NCBI GenBank assembly: GCA_900143635.1
Contig: FREY01000011.1
Location: 3-64,002 of the forward strand
Direction: 5' to 3'
Length of the DNA: 64,000 nt
DNA from: Rhodobacteraceae bacterium Alg231-04
GTDB taxonomy: Bacteria > Pseudomonadota > Alphaproteobacteria > Rhodobacterales > Rhodobacteraceae
Shown: positions 43,501 to 51,426 of the stretch, one piece after another
How positions within the stretch are numbered: position 1 is the first letter of the stretch
How the letters are laid out: each line of letters opens with the position of its first letter
The notes under the pieces: model-generated
The model's input: the letters and a program-made list of their open reading frames with translations, nothing else
Told to the model about the DNA's origin: nothing
Database searches by the model: none
Made by a program: the position numbers and the translations under genes

Positions 43501-44021
43501 CCGAACGCTTCCGCCTGTTCCTGCGCGTGACCTTCGGCGAGGCGCATTTCCGCGAGAACCTGAAGTTCATCGAGGACAGTCTGGGCAAGGACATCCGCAA
43601 ATACTTCACCAAGGATTTCTACGCGGACCACGTGAAGCGGTATAAGAAGCGCCCGATCTACTGGATGGTCTCCAGCCCCAAGGGGACGTTCAACGCGCTG
43701 ATCTACATGCACCGCTATCAAAGCGACACGGTGTCGGTGCTGCTCAACGATTACCTGCGCGAGTTCATCACAAAGCTGGAGGGTGAACGCGCCCGGCTGG
43801 ACAAGCTGTCCGATGACCCGACCGCGACCCAAGGCCAGAAGACCAAGGCGCTAAAGGATGTGGCGGCGGTGGCCAAGCAGATCGACGAGCTGAACGAATG
43901 GGAACGCGACGTGATCTTCCCGCTGGCGCAGCAAAAGATCGAGATTGATCTGGATGATGGGGTGAAGGCGAACTATCCGAAGTTCGGCACCGCGCTGAAG
44001 AAGATCGCGGGGCTGTCATGA
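40536..44021 (+). CDS. pglX: PglX (BrxX) adenine methyltransferase
   Basis: 1161 residues, type I BREX length. It methylates an asymmetric adenine motif to mark self DNA. The SAM-binding motif CDPACGSGHMLTYAFD is near 290 and the catalytic NPPY in VVANPPYMGARNM near 462. A target-recognition region follows (about 475-810) and a helical C-terminus. Base composition changes sharply inside the gene: about 65% GC at 41581-41640 against 45% at 42421-42480, with GC-rich sequence resuming after about 42960, so the recognition part seems swapped in. It overlaps pglZ by ATGA. Confidence 0.96.
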   Translation: MDTNALKKFAQAARNLLIDQVASKLDVVLAEGSAARREAPKAVKDLENAIAKADKRQVIEQVAYTWFNRFTALRFMDANGYTQVRTVSPADGATRPELLSEAMAGNLPDGAPTTIQSLLDGRTPSHDPQAEAYRLLLVHTCNQWHGPMPFLFEEIDDYTELLMPEDLLSQTSILAELRKVMTEDACQDVEIIGWLYQFYISEKKDQVFAGLKKNQKITAENIPAATQLFTPHWIVRYLVENSLGRLWLLNRPQSKLAERMDYYIAPEEPETDFLKIGKPEEIRVCDPACGSGHMLTYAFDLLYAIYEEEGYDATEIPALILTHNLTGVEIDDRAGALGAFALAMKAAARLGRRRFLRMEAKPDICVLQNVSFTETEMQDVAAVVGKDLFTDELRETCAQFEQAKNFGSLIVPKLRDPAETLRVVEARDFGGDLLLKEVQERVLAVLRMAEALSPKYHVVVANPPYMGARNMNPQLKKWTDKNYPDSRTDLFALFMERSLAACAKNGYMAMINMQSWMFLSSFEKLRAALLSKGTILTMAHLGERAFDTIGGAVVSTTAFVCRNTSMKSYAGAFIRAISGRNESEKQEILLAAAGGSPDSLFRISQSELVGVPGTPIAYWLSESVREAFGNFDPLRSISVPRQGNTTTDNERFVRFWPEVSKPSLGTDFASAEDFNAERKKWAPYNKGGGSRRWYGQNDSVVNWEQNGREIKAIPHSVIANEKSYFSPGLTWSTISTNDIGFRHFGHGFLFDNKGACIFVSDAMQQYLASLLNTKVFVSILYQINPTVSLQPGDVAKFPVIPMEAVDSSSARSNATGCINLAKSDWDAYETSWDFTTLPLLSPEHRGRTLEDSYATLRTHWQSMTDEMQRLEEENNRIFIDAYGLQDELTPEVSLNEITLTCNPAYRYGVKGSEEDRETRLRADTMAEFLSYAVGCMFGRYSLDAPCLILANQGERLEDYLARIPEPSFMPDEDNVIPVLDENWFPDDITERFRLFLRVTFGEAHFRENLKFIEDSLGKDIRKYFTKDFYADHVKRYKKRPIYWMVSSPKGTFNALIYMHRYQSDTVSVLLNDYLREFITKLEGERARLDKLSDDPTATQGQKTKALKDVAAVAKQIDELNEWERDVIFPLAQQKIEIDLDDGVKANYPKFGTALKKIAGLS

Positions 44022-46513
44022 CTGACCGGATCAAGACGGGCCTAGAGCGGCTGTTCATCGATCACCGGATTGTCTTCTGGTACGACGCCGCGCGCGACAT
44101 GCGGGCCGAATATGACGCCGTGGATCTGCCGGATGTGGAAAAGGTGGAGGTCGCGAATAACGAGTTCGGCCTGAAATACCGCATGCTGCGGCAAGAGCCG
44201 AAACAGAAGTTTCTGGTGTTCCACGACGGCCCCGCGCCCGAGTTCGCCGACAATTGGCTGCTGGACCTCTATTTCGCCTGCGGTACGTTCAAAGCCGACC
44301 AAGCCGCGATCTGGCTGGCCGAGCTTGGCCTGCCGCTGCAATTCGAAGACGTGGTGCGCGACCACATGGAATTCTACCGCGCCAAGGGCCGCATCGAGGC
44401 GCTGAAGCAGATGATTACGCCATCCGACACGAAGACCGATGTGCTACGCCGCATGTTGGCCGTCTGCGCCGGGGCCGAGGGAGCCTTGGACGCGGTGATT
44501 GAGGAGCTGCTGGCCGAGCTCGCGGACGAGCGCGACGATGCGATGCGCCTGATGGAGCGATCCGGTCTGACAGAGTTCTTCTGGAAACAGGTCGAGAATG
44601 CCTACGGCTATGTCAGCGATGCGCCTGACTTTGAGGATTTCGCGATCACCCTGTTCCAGTCCTGCTATGCCCGCGCCTTGGGCGAAGATGGCAAGCTGAA
44701 CGGCGAAGCGCTGCTTGTCTTCCGCCGCTGGAAAAATAACCGGCTGGGGGCAAAGTCTTTTGAGACACTGAGCGGGACGTACCAGAAACACCTGAAGATT
44801 TCTGAAGACGTGCAGGAGCGCGACATCAAGGCCCTGCGTGCCATTGACCATTTTGAGGAGATCGACCGGCAGATCATTCGATCTCTGGTCCGTGAGATGG
44901 CGAGCCAGACGGTGTCATCAGCCGAGGTGCTGAAGACCGTGCGAGAGCGGCGGCAAAGCCATTGGTATCCGACGTATGAAGATATTTATCAGGCCATCGG
45001 CTATGCCACAGAGTTCCAGCAGGCGTTGGCTGAGGCGAACCTGACCATGACCTCCCCCGCTGAGGGGGTTAAGCGCTATGTTTCACACTGGTACAAGATC
45101 GACCAGCTCTACCGAAAATTCATCTATCATATGCAAAAGAGCGGTCAGGCCTCGCTGCTTAGCGCGTTGTTCGAGAGCGTAGAGAACCGCTACACGACCA
45201 ATTTCCTGTCTGCCGTTAATGATGCCTGGCAGGATCAGATCGCTGTACTGAGCGATTGGAAGATCTCGGGCTTTGCTCATCAGACAGATTTTTACATGGA
45301 CCAGGCCGCCGAATTCCGCCGCCGCGATCAGAAGGTGGTGGTGATCATCTCAGACGCATTGCGCTATGAGGTTGCAGAAGAAGCTCTGCGCGAGATCCGC
45401 AAGCTGAACCGGTTCGACGCCGACCTAAAGCCGATGATTTCTGCTTTGCCCAGCTACACGCAGCTCGGCATGGCTGCTCTCTTACCGAACAAGGATCTGG
45501 AGCTTTCAGAGGACGGAAACGTGTCTTCCTTTGGCTTACCTACTCAGGGAACGGCAAACCGCGAAAAGGTTCTGGGCATGGGGCGCTCGGGAGACCGTGT
45601 CAAAGCCATGAAAGCCGATGATTTCATGAGCCTGAAAGCGGACGACGGCAAAGAGATTTTCCGCGATCATGACATTCTCTACCTATACCACAACAGGATC
45701 GACATCGTTGGCGACAAGCTTGCCACCGAGGAACGCGTGACAGAGGCTGCAGAAGTCGCTGTCGAAGATCTGACCAAACTGGTCCGCAAGCTCACAACCG
45801 CCAACTTTTCCAACATTCTTGTGACGGCCGATCACGGCTTCATCTATCAGCACCGCACGTTGGATGAAACAGATTTTTCGGTAGCGGTGCCTGCTGGTGC
45901 GGAAATCCTTGTTAAAAATCGTCGATTTATCATCGGGCGAGACCTTGGTGCGACTTCTGGAATGAAGAAGTTCTCATCCGCAAATCTGGGTCTATCAGGT
46001 AACTTGGATGTTCTACTGCCCAATTCGATCAATCGTATGCGCGTCAAGGGGGCGGGAAGCCGGTTTGTGCATGGCGGGGCCACGCTTCAAGAGGTCATTG
46101 TTCCCGTACTCCGCGTTGGTAAACGACGCGAAGCCGATGTCGAAAAAGTTGAAGTGCAGATCATCGTAACTGGAAAAAGCCTGATCTCTTCCGGCCAAAC
46201 AGCGATCACTCTCTATCAAACACAGCCGGTTTCAGAGAAACAGCAACAACGTGATGTTCTTGCTGGGATTTACGCTTCGGACGGCACGCTCATTTCAGAT
46301 GAGCACCCGCTGACCTTTGACTACACCTCGCAAAATGCGCGCGAACGGGAGCTGCCCATCAAGTTCCTGCTTTCTCGCGATGCTGATCGGTTCAACAACC
46401 AGGACGTCTTTCTCAAGCTTCGCGAACGAATCGGCAAGACGAGCCACTTCGAGGATTACACAAGCCACCGTTTCCAACTGCGTCGTGGCATATCGACAGA
46501 TTTCGACTTTTAA
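44018..46513 (+). CDS. pglZ: PglZ (BrxZ) phosphatase-fold protein
   Basis: 831 residues with the alkaline-phosphatase-superfamily PglZ domain in the second half: VVVIISDALRYEVAEEAL near 446, LPSYTQLGMAALLP near 485 and ILVTADHGFIYQH near 603. The N-terminal half is helical and typical of type I PglZ. These metal-binding residues look intact. It partners with PglX in type I BREX. It overlaps pglX by four bases and is 9 bp from brxL. Confidence 0.96.
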   Translation: MTDRIKTGLERLFIDHRIVFWYDAARDMRAEYDAVDLPDVEKVEVANNEFGLKYRMLRQEPKQKFLVFHDGPAPEFADNWLLDLYFACGTFKADQAAIWLAELGLPLQFEDVVRDHMEFYRAKGRIEALKQMITPSDTKTDVLRRMLAVCAGAEGALDAVIEELLAELADERDDAMRLMERSGLTEFFWKQVENAYGYVSDAPDFEDFAITLFQSCYARALGEDGKLNGEALLVFRRWKNNRLGAKSFETLSGTYQKHLKISEDVQERDIKALRAIDHFEEIDRQIIRSLVREMASQTVSSAEVLKTVRERRQSHWYPTYEDIYQAIGYATEFQQALAEANLTMTSPAEGVKRYVSHWYKIDQLYRKFIYHMQKSGQASLLSALFESVENRYTTNFLSAVNDAWQDQIAVLSDWKISGFAHQTDFYMDQAAEFRRRDQKVVVIISDALRYEVAEEALREIRKLNRFDADLKPMISALPSYTQLGMAALLPNKDLELSEDGNVSSFGLPTQGTANREKVLGMGRSGDRVKAMKADDFMSLKADDGKEIFRDHDILYLYHNRIDIVGDKLATEERVTEAAEVAVEDLTKLVRKLTTANFSNILVTADHGFIYQHRTLDETDFSVAVPAGAEILVKNRRFIIGRDLGATSGMKKFSSANLGLSGNLDVLLPNSINRMRVKGAGSRFVHGGATLQEVIVPVLRVGKRREADVEKVEVQIIVTGKSLISSGQTAITLYQTQPVSEKQQQRDVLAGIYASDGTLISDEHPLTFDYTSQNARERELPIKFLLSRDADRFNNQDVFLKLRERIGKTSHFEDYTSHRFQLRRGISTDFDF

Positions 46514-46522
46514 GGACCTATC

Positions 46523-48598
46523 ATGAGCGCACTCGACGAAAAAATTAACGAGCATTTCGCGGGCTACGTGGTCCGCAAAGATCTTGTGAAAGCGGTCAAA
46601 GGCAACGCAATCGTTCCAACCTATGTCCTCGAATACCTGCTTGGGCAGTACTGTGCGACTGACGACGAAGCATCGATCGAGAGCGGCATCGAAACCGTCA
46701 AAGAAATCCTCAGAAAGCACTACGTTCACAGAAGCGAAGCGGGACTGATCCAATCCACGATCAAGGAAAAGGGACGCTACAAGGTCATCGACCAAATCAG
46801 CGTCTCGCTGAACGAAAAAACAGACAGCTACGAAGCCACGTTTGACAACTTGGACATCAAAAAGGTTGCGGTGGATAGCGGCACAGTCAAAGCGCATCCA
46901 AAGCTGCTTGTGACCGGCGTATGGTGTATTGCCGATGTCCAATACGAATTTTCAGAGGACGCGCGAACATCTCCGTGGGTGCTCGAGACCATCAAACCCA
47001 TCCAGATCGCGAAGGTCGACTACGAGGGGTACAAGGAGGCGCGCGCGCAATTTACCAAAGACGAGTGGATTGATCTCCTTATGCAGTCGATCGGCTTCAA
47101 TCCTGAAGCCTTCGGCCGTCGAAGCAAGCTGCTGCAGCTGATGCGCCTGATCCCCTTCGTCGAACGAAACTACAACATCATCGAACTGGGCCCAAAGGGA
47201 ACGGGCAAATCGCATATCTACTCTGAGTTTTCGCCACACGGCCAGCTGATCTCTGGCGGCGAAGTGACCATCCCGAAGTTGTTTGTCAACAACTCGAATG
47301 GGCGGATTGGACTGGTCGGCTACTGGGATGTCGTAGCCTTTGATGAATTTGCGGGACGCGAAAAAACTGCGAACAAGGCCCTAGTAGACATCATGAAAAA
47401 CTACATGGCAAACAAGACCTTCTCGCGCGGGGTTAACCCCATGGGGGCAGAAGCGAGCTTCGCATTCGTAGGCAACACAGACCATAACGTCCCGTTCATG
47501 CTCAAGAACAGCGACTTGTTCGAAGCCCTGCCGCCCCAGTTCCATGACTCTGCATTCATTGACCGCCTCCACGCTTATCTGCCTGGCTGGGAGATCGACG
47601 TGATCCGAGGCGAGATGTTCACCACTGGCTACGGGTTCATTGTCGACTACCTCGCCGAGATCCTTCGCCATTTGCGCCAAGAAGACTTCTCCAACCGGCC
47701 GGACCTGCATTTCAAAGTCAGCGAGAAGATTTCAACCCGTGATCGGGACGCCATCTACAAAACCATGTCGGGCTTCCTGAAGGTGATTTTCCCTGCCGGA
47801 GATGAAACACCCGATGACGTTGAAGAGCTCTTGCAGCTCGCACTTGAAAGTCGAAAGCGCGTAAAGGACCAACTGTTTCGGATCGATGCGACCTATCCAG
47901 ATGTCGACTTCTTCTACACTGGCTCTGACGGGGAAAAGCGGCGCGTCCAGACCGTCGAAGAGCAAGAGTTCCCCCAATTCTACTATCTGAAACCTGCCTT
48001 AGACCCGAAGCAGCAGGATAAATCCACTGATGCTGTCGATGATGACATCATCGAAGTCGAACATGAGCCGCGCGACACACCGGAGACCTCAGCGCCCGCC
48101 AAGCCGCGCACCGAAGAGGGGCACCACGTATTCGCCGAAAACCGAAAGGGCGTCAGCTACGATAAACTGTTTGGGCCCTATCTGGACGGTGCATCTAGGA
48201 TCGTGGTGACAGACCCCTACATTCGCTATTTTTACCAGATCAAGAACATGATGGAATTCGTCGAGATGGTCATTCAACGCAAGGCGTTGGAAGATCAAGT
48301 GGCTATCCATCTTGTCACCGGGCCCGATGACGGAAACGTGCAAAAGCAACGCGAATTGCTGGAGAGCATTACCGAGGCATGCATTGGTTCGGGCGTTGAT
48401 TTTACCTGGGCATTTGATGGTTCAGGGACCGCGCACTCGAGAGATATCGTCACCGATACCGGCTGGAAAATCGTTCTAGATCGCGGTCTAGATATATTCC
48501 AAGCGCCCATGCGACGCGACGGGTTCAGCCTAGGCGACCGCCTGCAGGAGCACCGCATGCTAAAGAACTTCTATGTGACCTATGTGCGGCAAGACTAA
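46523..48598 (+). CDS. brxL: BrxL AAA+ protein with MIT_C-like C-terminus
   Basis: 691 residues. The AAA+ core has Walker A GPKGTGKSHIYSEFSP near 223, ISGGEVTIPKLF, and Walker B WDVVAFDEFAG near 272, as in BrxL of type I BREX. The last 145 residues (from about 545: YDKLFGPYLDGASRIVVTDP, then YIRYFYQIKNMMEFVEMV) resemble the MIT_C (phospholipase-D-like) domain rather than a Lon peptidase with a Ser-Lys dyad. A low-complexity acidic linker (about 495-535) joins them. A GGACC upstream is a weak ribosome site. Last core BREX gene. Confidence 0.9.
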   Translation: MSALDEKINEHFAGYVVRKDLVKAVKGNAIVPTYVLEYLLGQYCATDDEASIESGIETVKEILRKHYVHRSEAGLIQSTIKEKGRYKVIDQISVSLNEKTDSYEATFDNLDIKKVAVDSGTVKAHPKLLVTGVWCIADVQYEFSEDARTSPWVLETIKPIQIAKVDYEGYKEARAQFTKDEWIDLLMQSIGFNPEAFGRRSKLLQLMRLIPFVERNYNIIELGPKGTGKSHIYSEFSPHGQLISGGEVTIPKLFVNNSNGRIGLVGYWDVVAFDEFAGREKTANKALVDIMKNYMANKTFSRGVNPMGAEASFAFVGNTDHNVPFMLKNSDLFEALPPQFHDSAFIDRLHAYLPGWEIDVIRGEMFTTGYGFIVDYLAEILRHLRQEDFSNRPDLHFKVSEKISTRDRDAIYKTMSGFLKVIFPAGDETPDDVEELLQLALESRKRVKDQLFRIDATYPDVDFFYTGSDGEKRRVQTVEEQEFPQFYYLKPALDPKQQDKSTDAVDDDIIEVEHEPRDTPETSAPAKPRTEEGHHVFAENRKGVSYDKLFGPYLDGASRIVVTDPYIRYFYQIKNMMEFVEMVIQRKALEDQVAIHLVTGPDDGNVQKQRELLESITEACIGSGVDFTWAFDGSGTAHSRDIVTDTGWKIVLDRGLDIFQAPMRRDGFSLGDRLQEHRMLKNFYVTYVRQD

Positions 48599-48637
48599 CG
48601 GTGAAACTGAGTAGATATTTCAGAAAAGAGCAAAGCC

Positions 48638-48775
48638 ATGTTCCGCGTTGATTTGAACCAAAACCGCTTGTCCCGCCTGTCCCAGAAGCGCTTCGCCGAC
48701 TTGAACCTGTGCGAGCGCGGCGATTTGCAGGAACGGCTTGCGAACGAACCAAAATTGCAGATGCGCAGAAATTAG
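48638..48775 (+). pseudogene. 45-codon remnant of a nuclease-type N-terminus
   Basis: MFRVDLNQNRLSRLSQKRFA then DLNLCERGDLQERLANEP. This resembles the N-terminus of DUF91/DUF4268-type nuclease-like proteins, where the pattern 'F-x-x-L-x-L-x-E-R-x-D-L-Q' precedes a much larger domain. Here the frame stops after 45 codons. It lies in the 190 bp between brxL and the DUF262 gene, so it is probably the stub of a BREX-linked accessory gene replaced by its neighbour. A genuine micro-protein is possible. Confidence 0.5.
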
Positions 48776-48787
48776 ACGGACGAACGA

Positions 48788-50917
48788 ATGAATAACCAGC
48801 CAAAGCCAGATTCGAAGACATACGACGACCTGATCTCGGACGTCAAAAAAGGCATCATCAAAGTGCCCAAGTTCCAACGGGATTTCGTCTGGGACTTGAA
48901 GGCAACCGCGAAGCTTCTGGACTCGATCCTTAAAGGTTATCCCATCGGAACCTTCATCCTTTGGGAAACGGATCAACGCATCAATGATATAAAAAACATT
49001 GGTGGCTTTGACCTACCCGAGACGCCCATAGGGCGCAATGTTCAGTATGTCCTTGATGGGCAGCAACGCATCACTTCCCTCTTCGCAGCTTATCTTGGTG
49101 CGCAGATCAGAAAACCCACCGAGAAAAAGGTGACCGACTACAAAGACATCGTCGTGAACCTGGAAGAGAACCTCGAGGAGAAGGAAAAGGACATCGTCAC
49201 CGTGAAAGACGAGGCGGAGGTTTTCATACCTCTGCATGACGTTCTGAACTTTGACTACCAGATGGGCAATGAACTGGAACAGCGTGGTTTTGAGAAACCA
49301 CAAATCAATCAGATCAGTGCTTATTCCAGCGCCTTTAAAACCTATGCGTTCTCAACCGTCACCCTTCGACAGAACGATATCGAGTCCGCCATTGAGGTGT
49401 TTACTCGAATAAATACGGGGGGAAAGGTTCTCACGCTTTTCGAAATCATGTCGGCCAAGACCTACGATGAAGCCGCTGATTTCGACATGCAGGCCCGTTG
49501 GGAGAAGTTCCAGAAAAGGCTTAATGACAGCAAGTACGAAAACATTTCTCCCTCTGTTCTTCTGCAAATCCTGAGCCTCGTCATAAGCGAGTCGAAGGAG
49601 TGCAAGCGAAAGACGATCCTTGGCCTGGACAAGGCGGACATCATCGCAAGGTGGGATGATGTCATCTCTGCGATCGAGAAGACCATCGATCACTTCCGAA
49701 CAGTATTGCGGATACCTGTTTCCCAAATTCTGCCCTACGACACTCTTATCGTGCCTTTTGCCTACTTCTTCTTGAAAACGGGCAAGTCACCCAGCGGGCA
49801 GCAACGGAAATATCTGGAAGAGCTTTTCTGGCGTTCTTCCTTGTCGCTGCGGTATTCATCGGCAACTGAATCCAAGCTGGCGGCTGATATCAAGAAAGTT
49901 GATCTAATCATAGCAGGCCAGCGGCCAGCTTACCCCGAGTTCAAACTTTTCATCAATTCAGCTCAAGATCTTCGTGAAACAGACTTCTCGACCGGGAACG
50001 CCATCTGCAAGTCGATCCTGTGCATTCTCGCATATCATGAACCAAAAGATTTCGACACAAACGGTAAAGTGCTTCTGGATAACTCCTATCTCAAGATCGC
50101 CAGCAGTAAGAACTACCACCATTTCTTTCCGAGGGCATTTGTCCGTAAACATGGCAGCGATGCAGAAACCCCTTATGCCAACTCGATTGTCAACATCACT
50201 TTGGTCAGCGCCGAACTGAACAAGAAGCGGATCGGCGCAAAGGCCCCCTCGGTCTATCTAGCGGATTTTGCAGATGAGAACTCAGAATTGAAACACGCGC
50301 TGAGCAGCCATCTCATCGAGTTGGATGATGCCTCAGTTGTTCAAGACGATTTCACTGCATTCCTGAAGCGTCGCTCAGAAGTTCTCTATGCCGAGATCTT
50401 GAAGCGCATCGAACCATCCGAGGCACCTGCTCAGATCGATCCCATCCACGAAATGATCCTCGAGGGGGAAGGCCAGCTGGTAGAGTTTAAATCCACTCTG
50501 CGGTACGACATGCGTACTGGCGAAGTGAACAAGAAGCTCGAGCATGTGGTCGCCAAGACAGTTGCGGCATTCATGAATTCTGACGGTGGAAGCCTCTTCA
50601 TTGGTGTAGATGACCATGGGAATGCCATTGGCCTCGAACTCGACTGCGGCACACTTTCAAAGAAAGATCGGGACGGCTTTCAACTCCACATTGCTAATAT
50701 CTTCGACAAGTTCCTCGGCAAGGATGTTATGAAGCTCTGGAAGCTCAACTGGCCCACCTATGACGACAAACAGATTTGTCATGTTGAGGTCACAAGGGCT
50801 AACAAACCCGTTTACGTGATTTCCGAAGGTAAGGAGGAGTTCTTCGTACGCAAAGAAGGATCATCGCAGCCCCTTTCGCGTGCGGAAGAGCATGAATGGA
50901 ACAAGGGACGCTTCTGA
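48788..50917 (+). CDS. GmrSD-like DUF262-DUF1524 protein fused to AlbA_2 domain
   Basis: 709 residues. The DUF262 half has KVPKFQRDFVWD and the ParB-like nucleotide motif VLDGQQRITSLF (90-101). A DUF1524-type HNH region includes NYHHFFPRAFVRKH near 441 and NSIVNITLVSAELNKKRIGA. Residues about 558-700 form an AlbA_2/Schlafen-like module (GQLVEFKSTLR, NSDGGSLFIGVDDHGNAIGL, EEFFVRKEGSS). GmrSD-type enzymes, including BrxU found in BREX islands, cut modified phage DNA. It follows brxL by 189 bp on the same strand. The added AlbA_2 module is unusual. Confidence 0.82.
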   Translation: MNNQPKPDSKTYDDLISDVKKGIIKVPKFQRDFVWDLKATAKLLDSILKGYPIGTFILWETDQRINDIKNIGGFDLPETPIGRNVQYVLDGQQRITSLFAAYLGAQIRKPTEKKVTDYKDIVVNLEENLEEKEKDIVTVKDEAEVFIPLHDVLNFDYQMGNELEQRGFEKPQINQISAYSSAFKTYAFSTVTLRQNDIESAIEVFTRINTGGKVLTLFEIMSAKTYDEAADFDMQARWEKFQKRLNDSKYENISPSVLLQILSLVISESKECKRKTILGLDKADIIARWDDVISAIEKTIDHFRTVLRIPVSQILPYDTLIVPFAYFFLKTGKSPSGQQRKYLEELFWRSSLSLRYSSATESKLAADIKKVDLIIAGQRPAYPEFKLFINSAQDLRETDFSTGNAICKSILCILAYHEPKDFDTNGKVLLDNSYLKIASSKNYHHFFPRAFVRKHGSDAETPYANSIVNITLVSAELNKKRIGAKAPSVYLADFADENSELKHALSSHLIELDDASVVQDDFTAFLKRRSEVLYAEILKRIEPSEAPAQIDPIHEMILEGEGQLVEFKSTLRYDMRTGEVNKKLEHVVAKTVAAFMNSDGGSLFIGVDDHGNAIGLELDCGTLSKKDRDGFQLHIANIFDKFLGKDVMKLWKLNWPTYDDKQICHVEVTRANKPVYVISEGKEEFFVRKEGSSQPLSRAEEHEWNKGRF

Positions 50918-50979
50918 GAAAAGATCCAGAGCCTTGAGCAACGGGGCACCAGCGCGGGAATCCCGCCCTGGCGCTGAGA

Positions 50980-51177
50980 TCACTCGATGACCGGGTCTTC
51001 ATCGCGACGAGGGAAGGCGACCATGTCGACGTCGGGGAACATGCTGTGCTTGACGTTGATCGACGTGATGTTGCCGCTGTCGTCGGTGTTGACGAATACG
51101 ACGCCGCAGCGGTCCCAGAAGTTCTTGCCGTCTTTTTCGCCGGATTTGACGTTCAGTTTCAGAGTTTGAGTAGCCAT
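50980..51177 (-). CDS. Small conserved-looking protein, unknown
   Basis: 65 residues starting MATQTLKLNVKSGEKDGKNF. Beta-rich (WDRCGVVFVNTDDSGNITSI), with an acidic end. A GAGGATC ribosome site precedes the ATG. It is probably a small single-domain protein of mobile elements; no motif assigned. It is convergent with the nuclease gene, 62 bp away. Confidence 0.65.
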   Translation of the reverse strand: MATQTLKLNVKSGEKDGKNFWDRCGVVFVNTDDSGNITSINVKHSMFPDVDMVAFPRRDEDPVIE

Positions 51178-51426
51178 TTTTTGATCCTCACTTTGAGTGT
51201 TTCGATGAACATGACCAAAGCTGGTACCAAGGGGCTGTCAGCGAGAAACTTGCCTCGCGAGGAATGCGCTGGCGCAGGGGAATTTTCTTGTTGAAGCGGG
51301 GCTTGCCCCGCGTCTGCTACGGCTGCCCGCTTATGTTCAGCAGTCGGAAACACGGTACTGAGAATGAAAAACTGGCAACCCCAAAATACTGCTGCGTAGA
51401 TTTCACAAACCCCAAAAGAACCAGAA
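51178..51426. other. Intergenic region with a GC hairpin
   Basis: About 250 bp upstream of the small gene. It contains GCGGGGCttGCCCCGC (51296-51311) and a stretch GCGAGGAATGCGCTGGCGCA similar to the ardC leader around 34569, but lacks the CCGAATAC palindrome. It is probably the promoter/leader of the leftward small gene. Confidence 0.4.

Noticed and set aside
51178-51426. Third copy of the ardC-type leader
   Set aside because: Only a short similarity (GCGAGGAATG region) is present. The CCGAATAC hairpin and the GGGATGTTGGGCGG block are missing.
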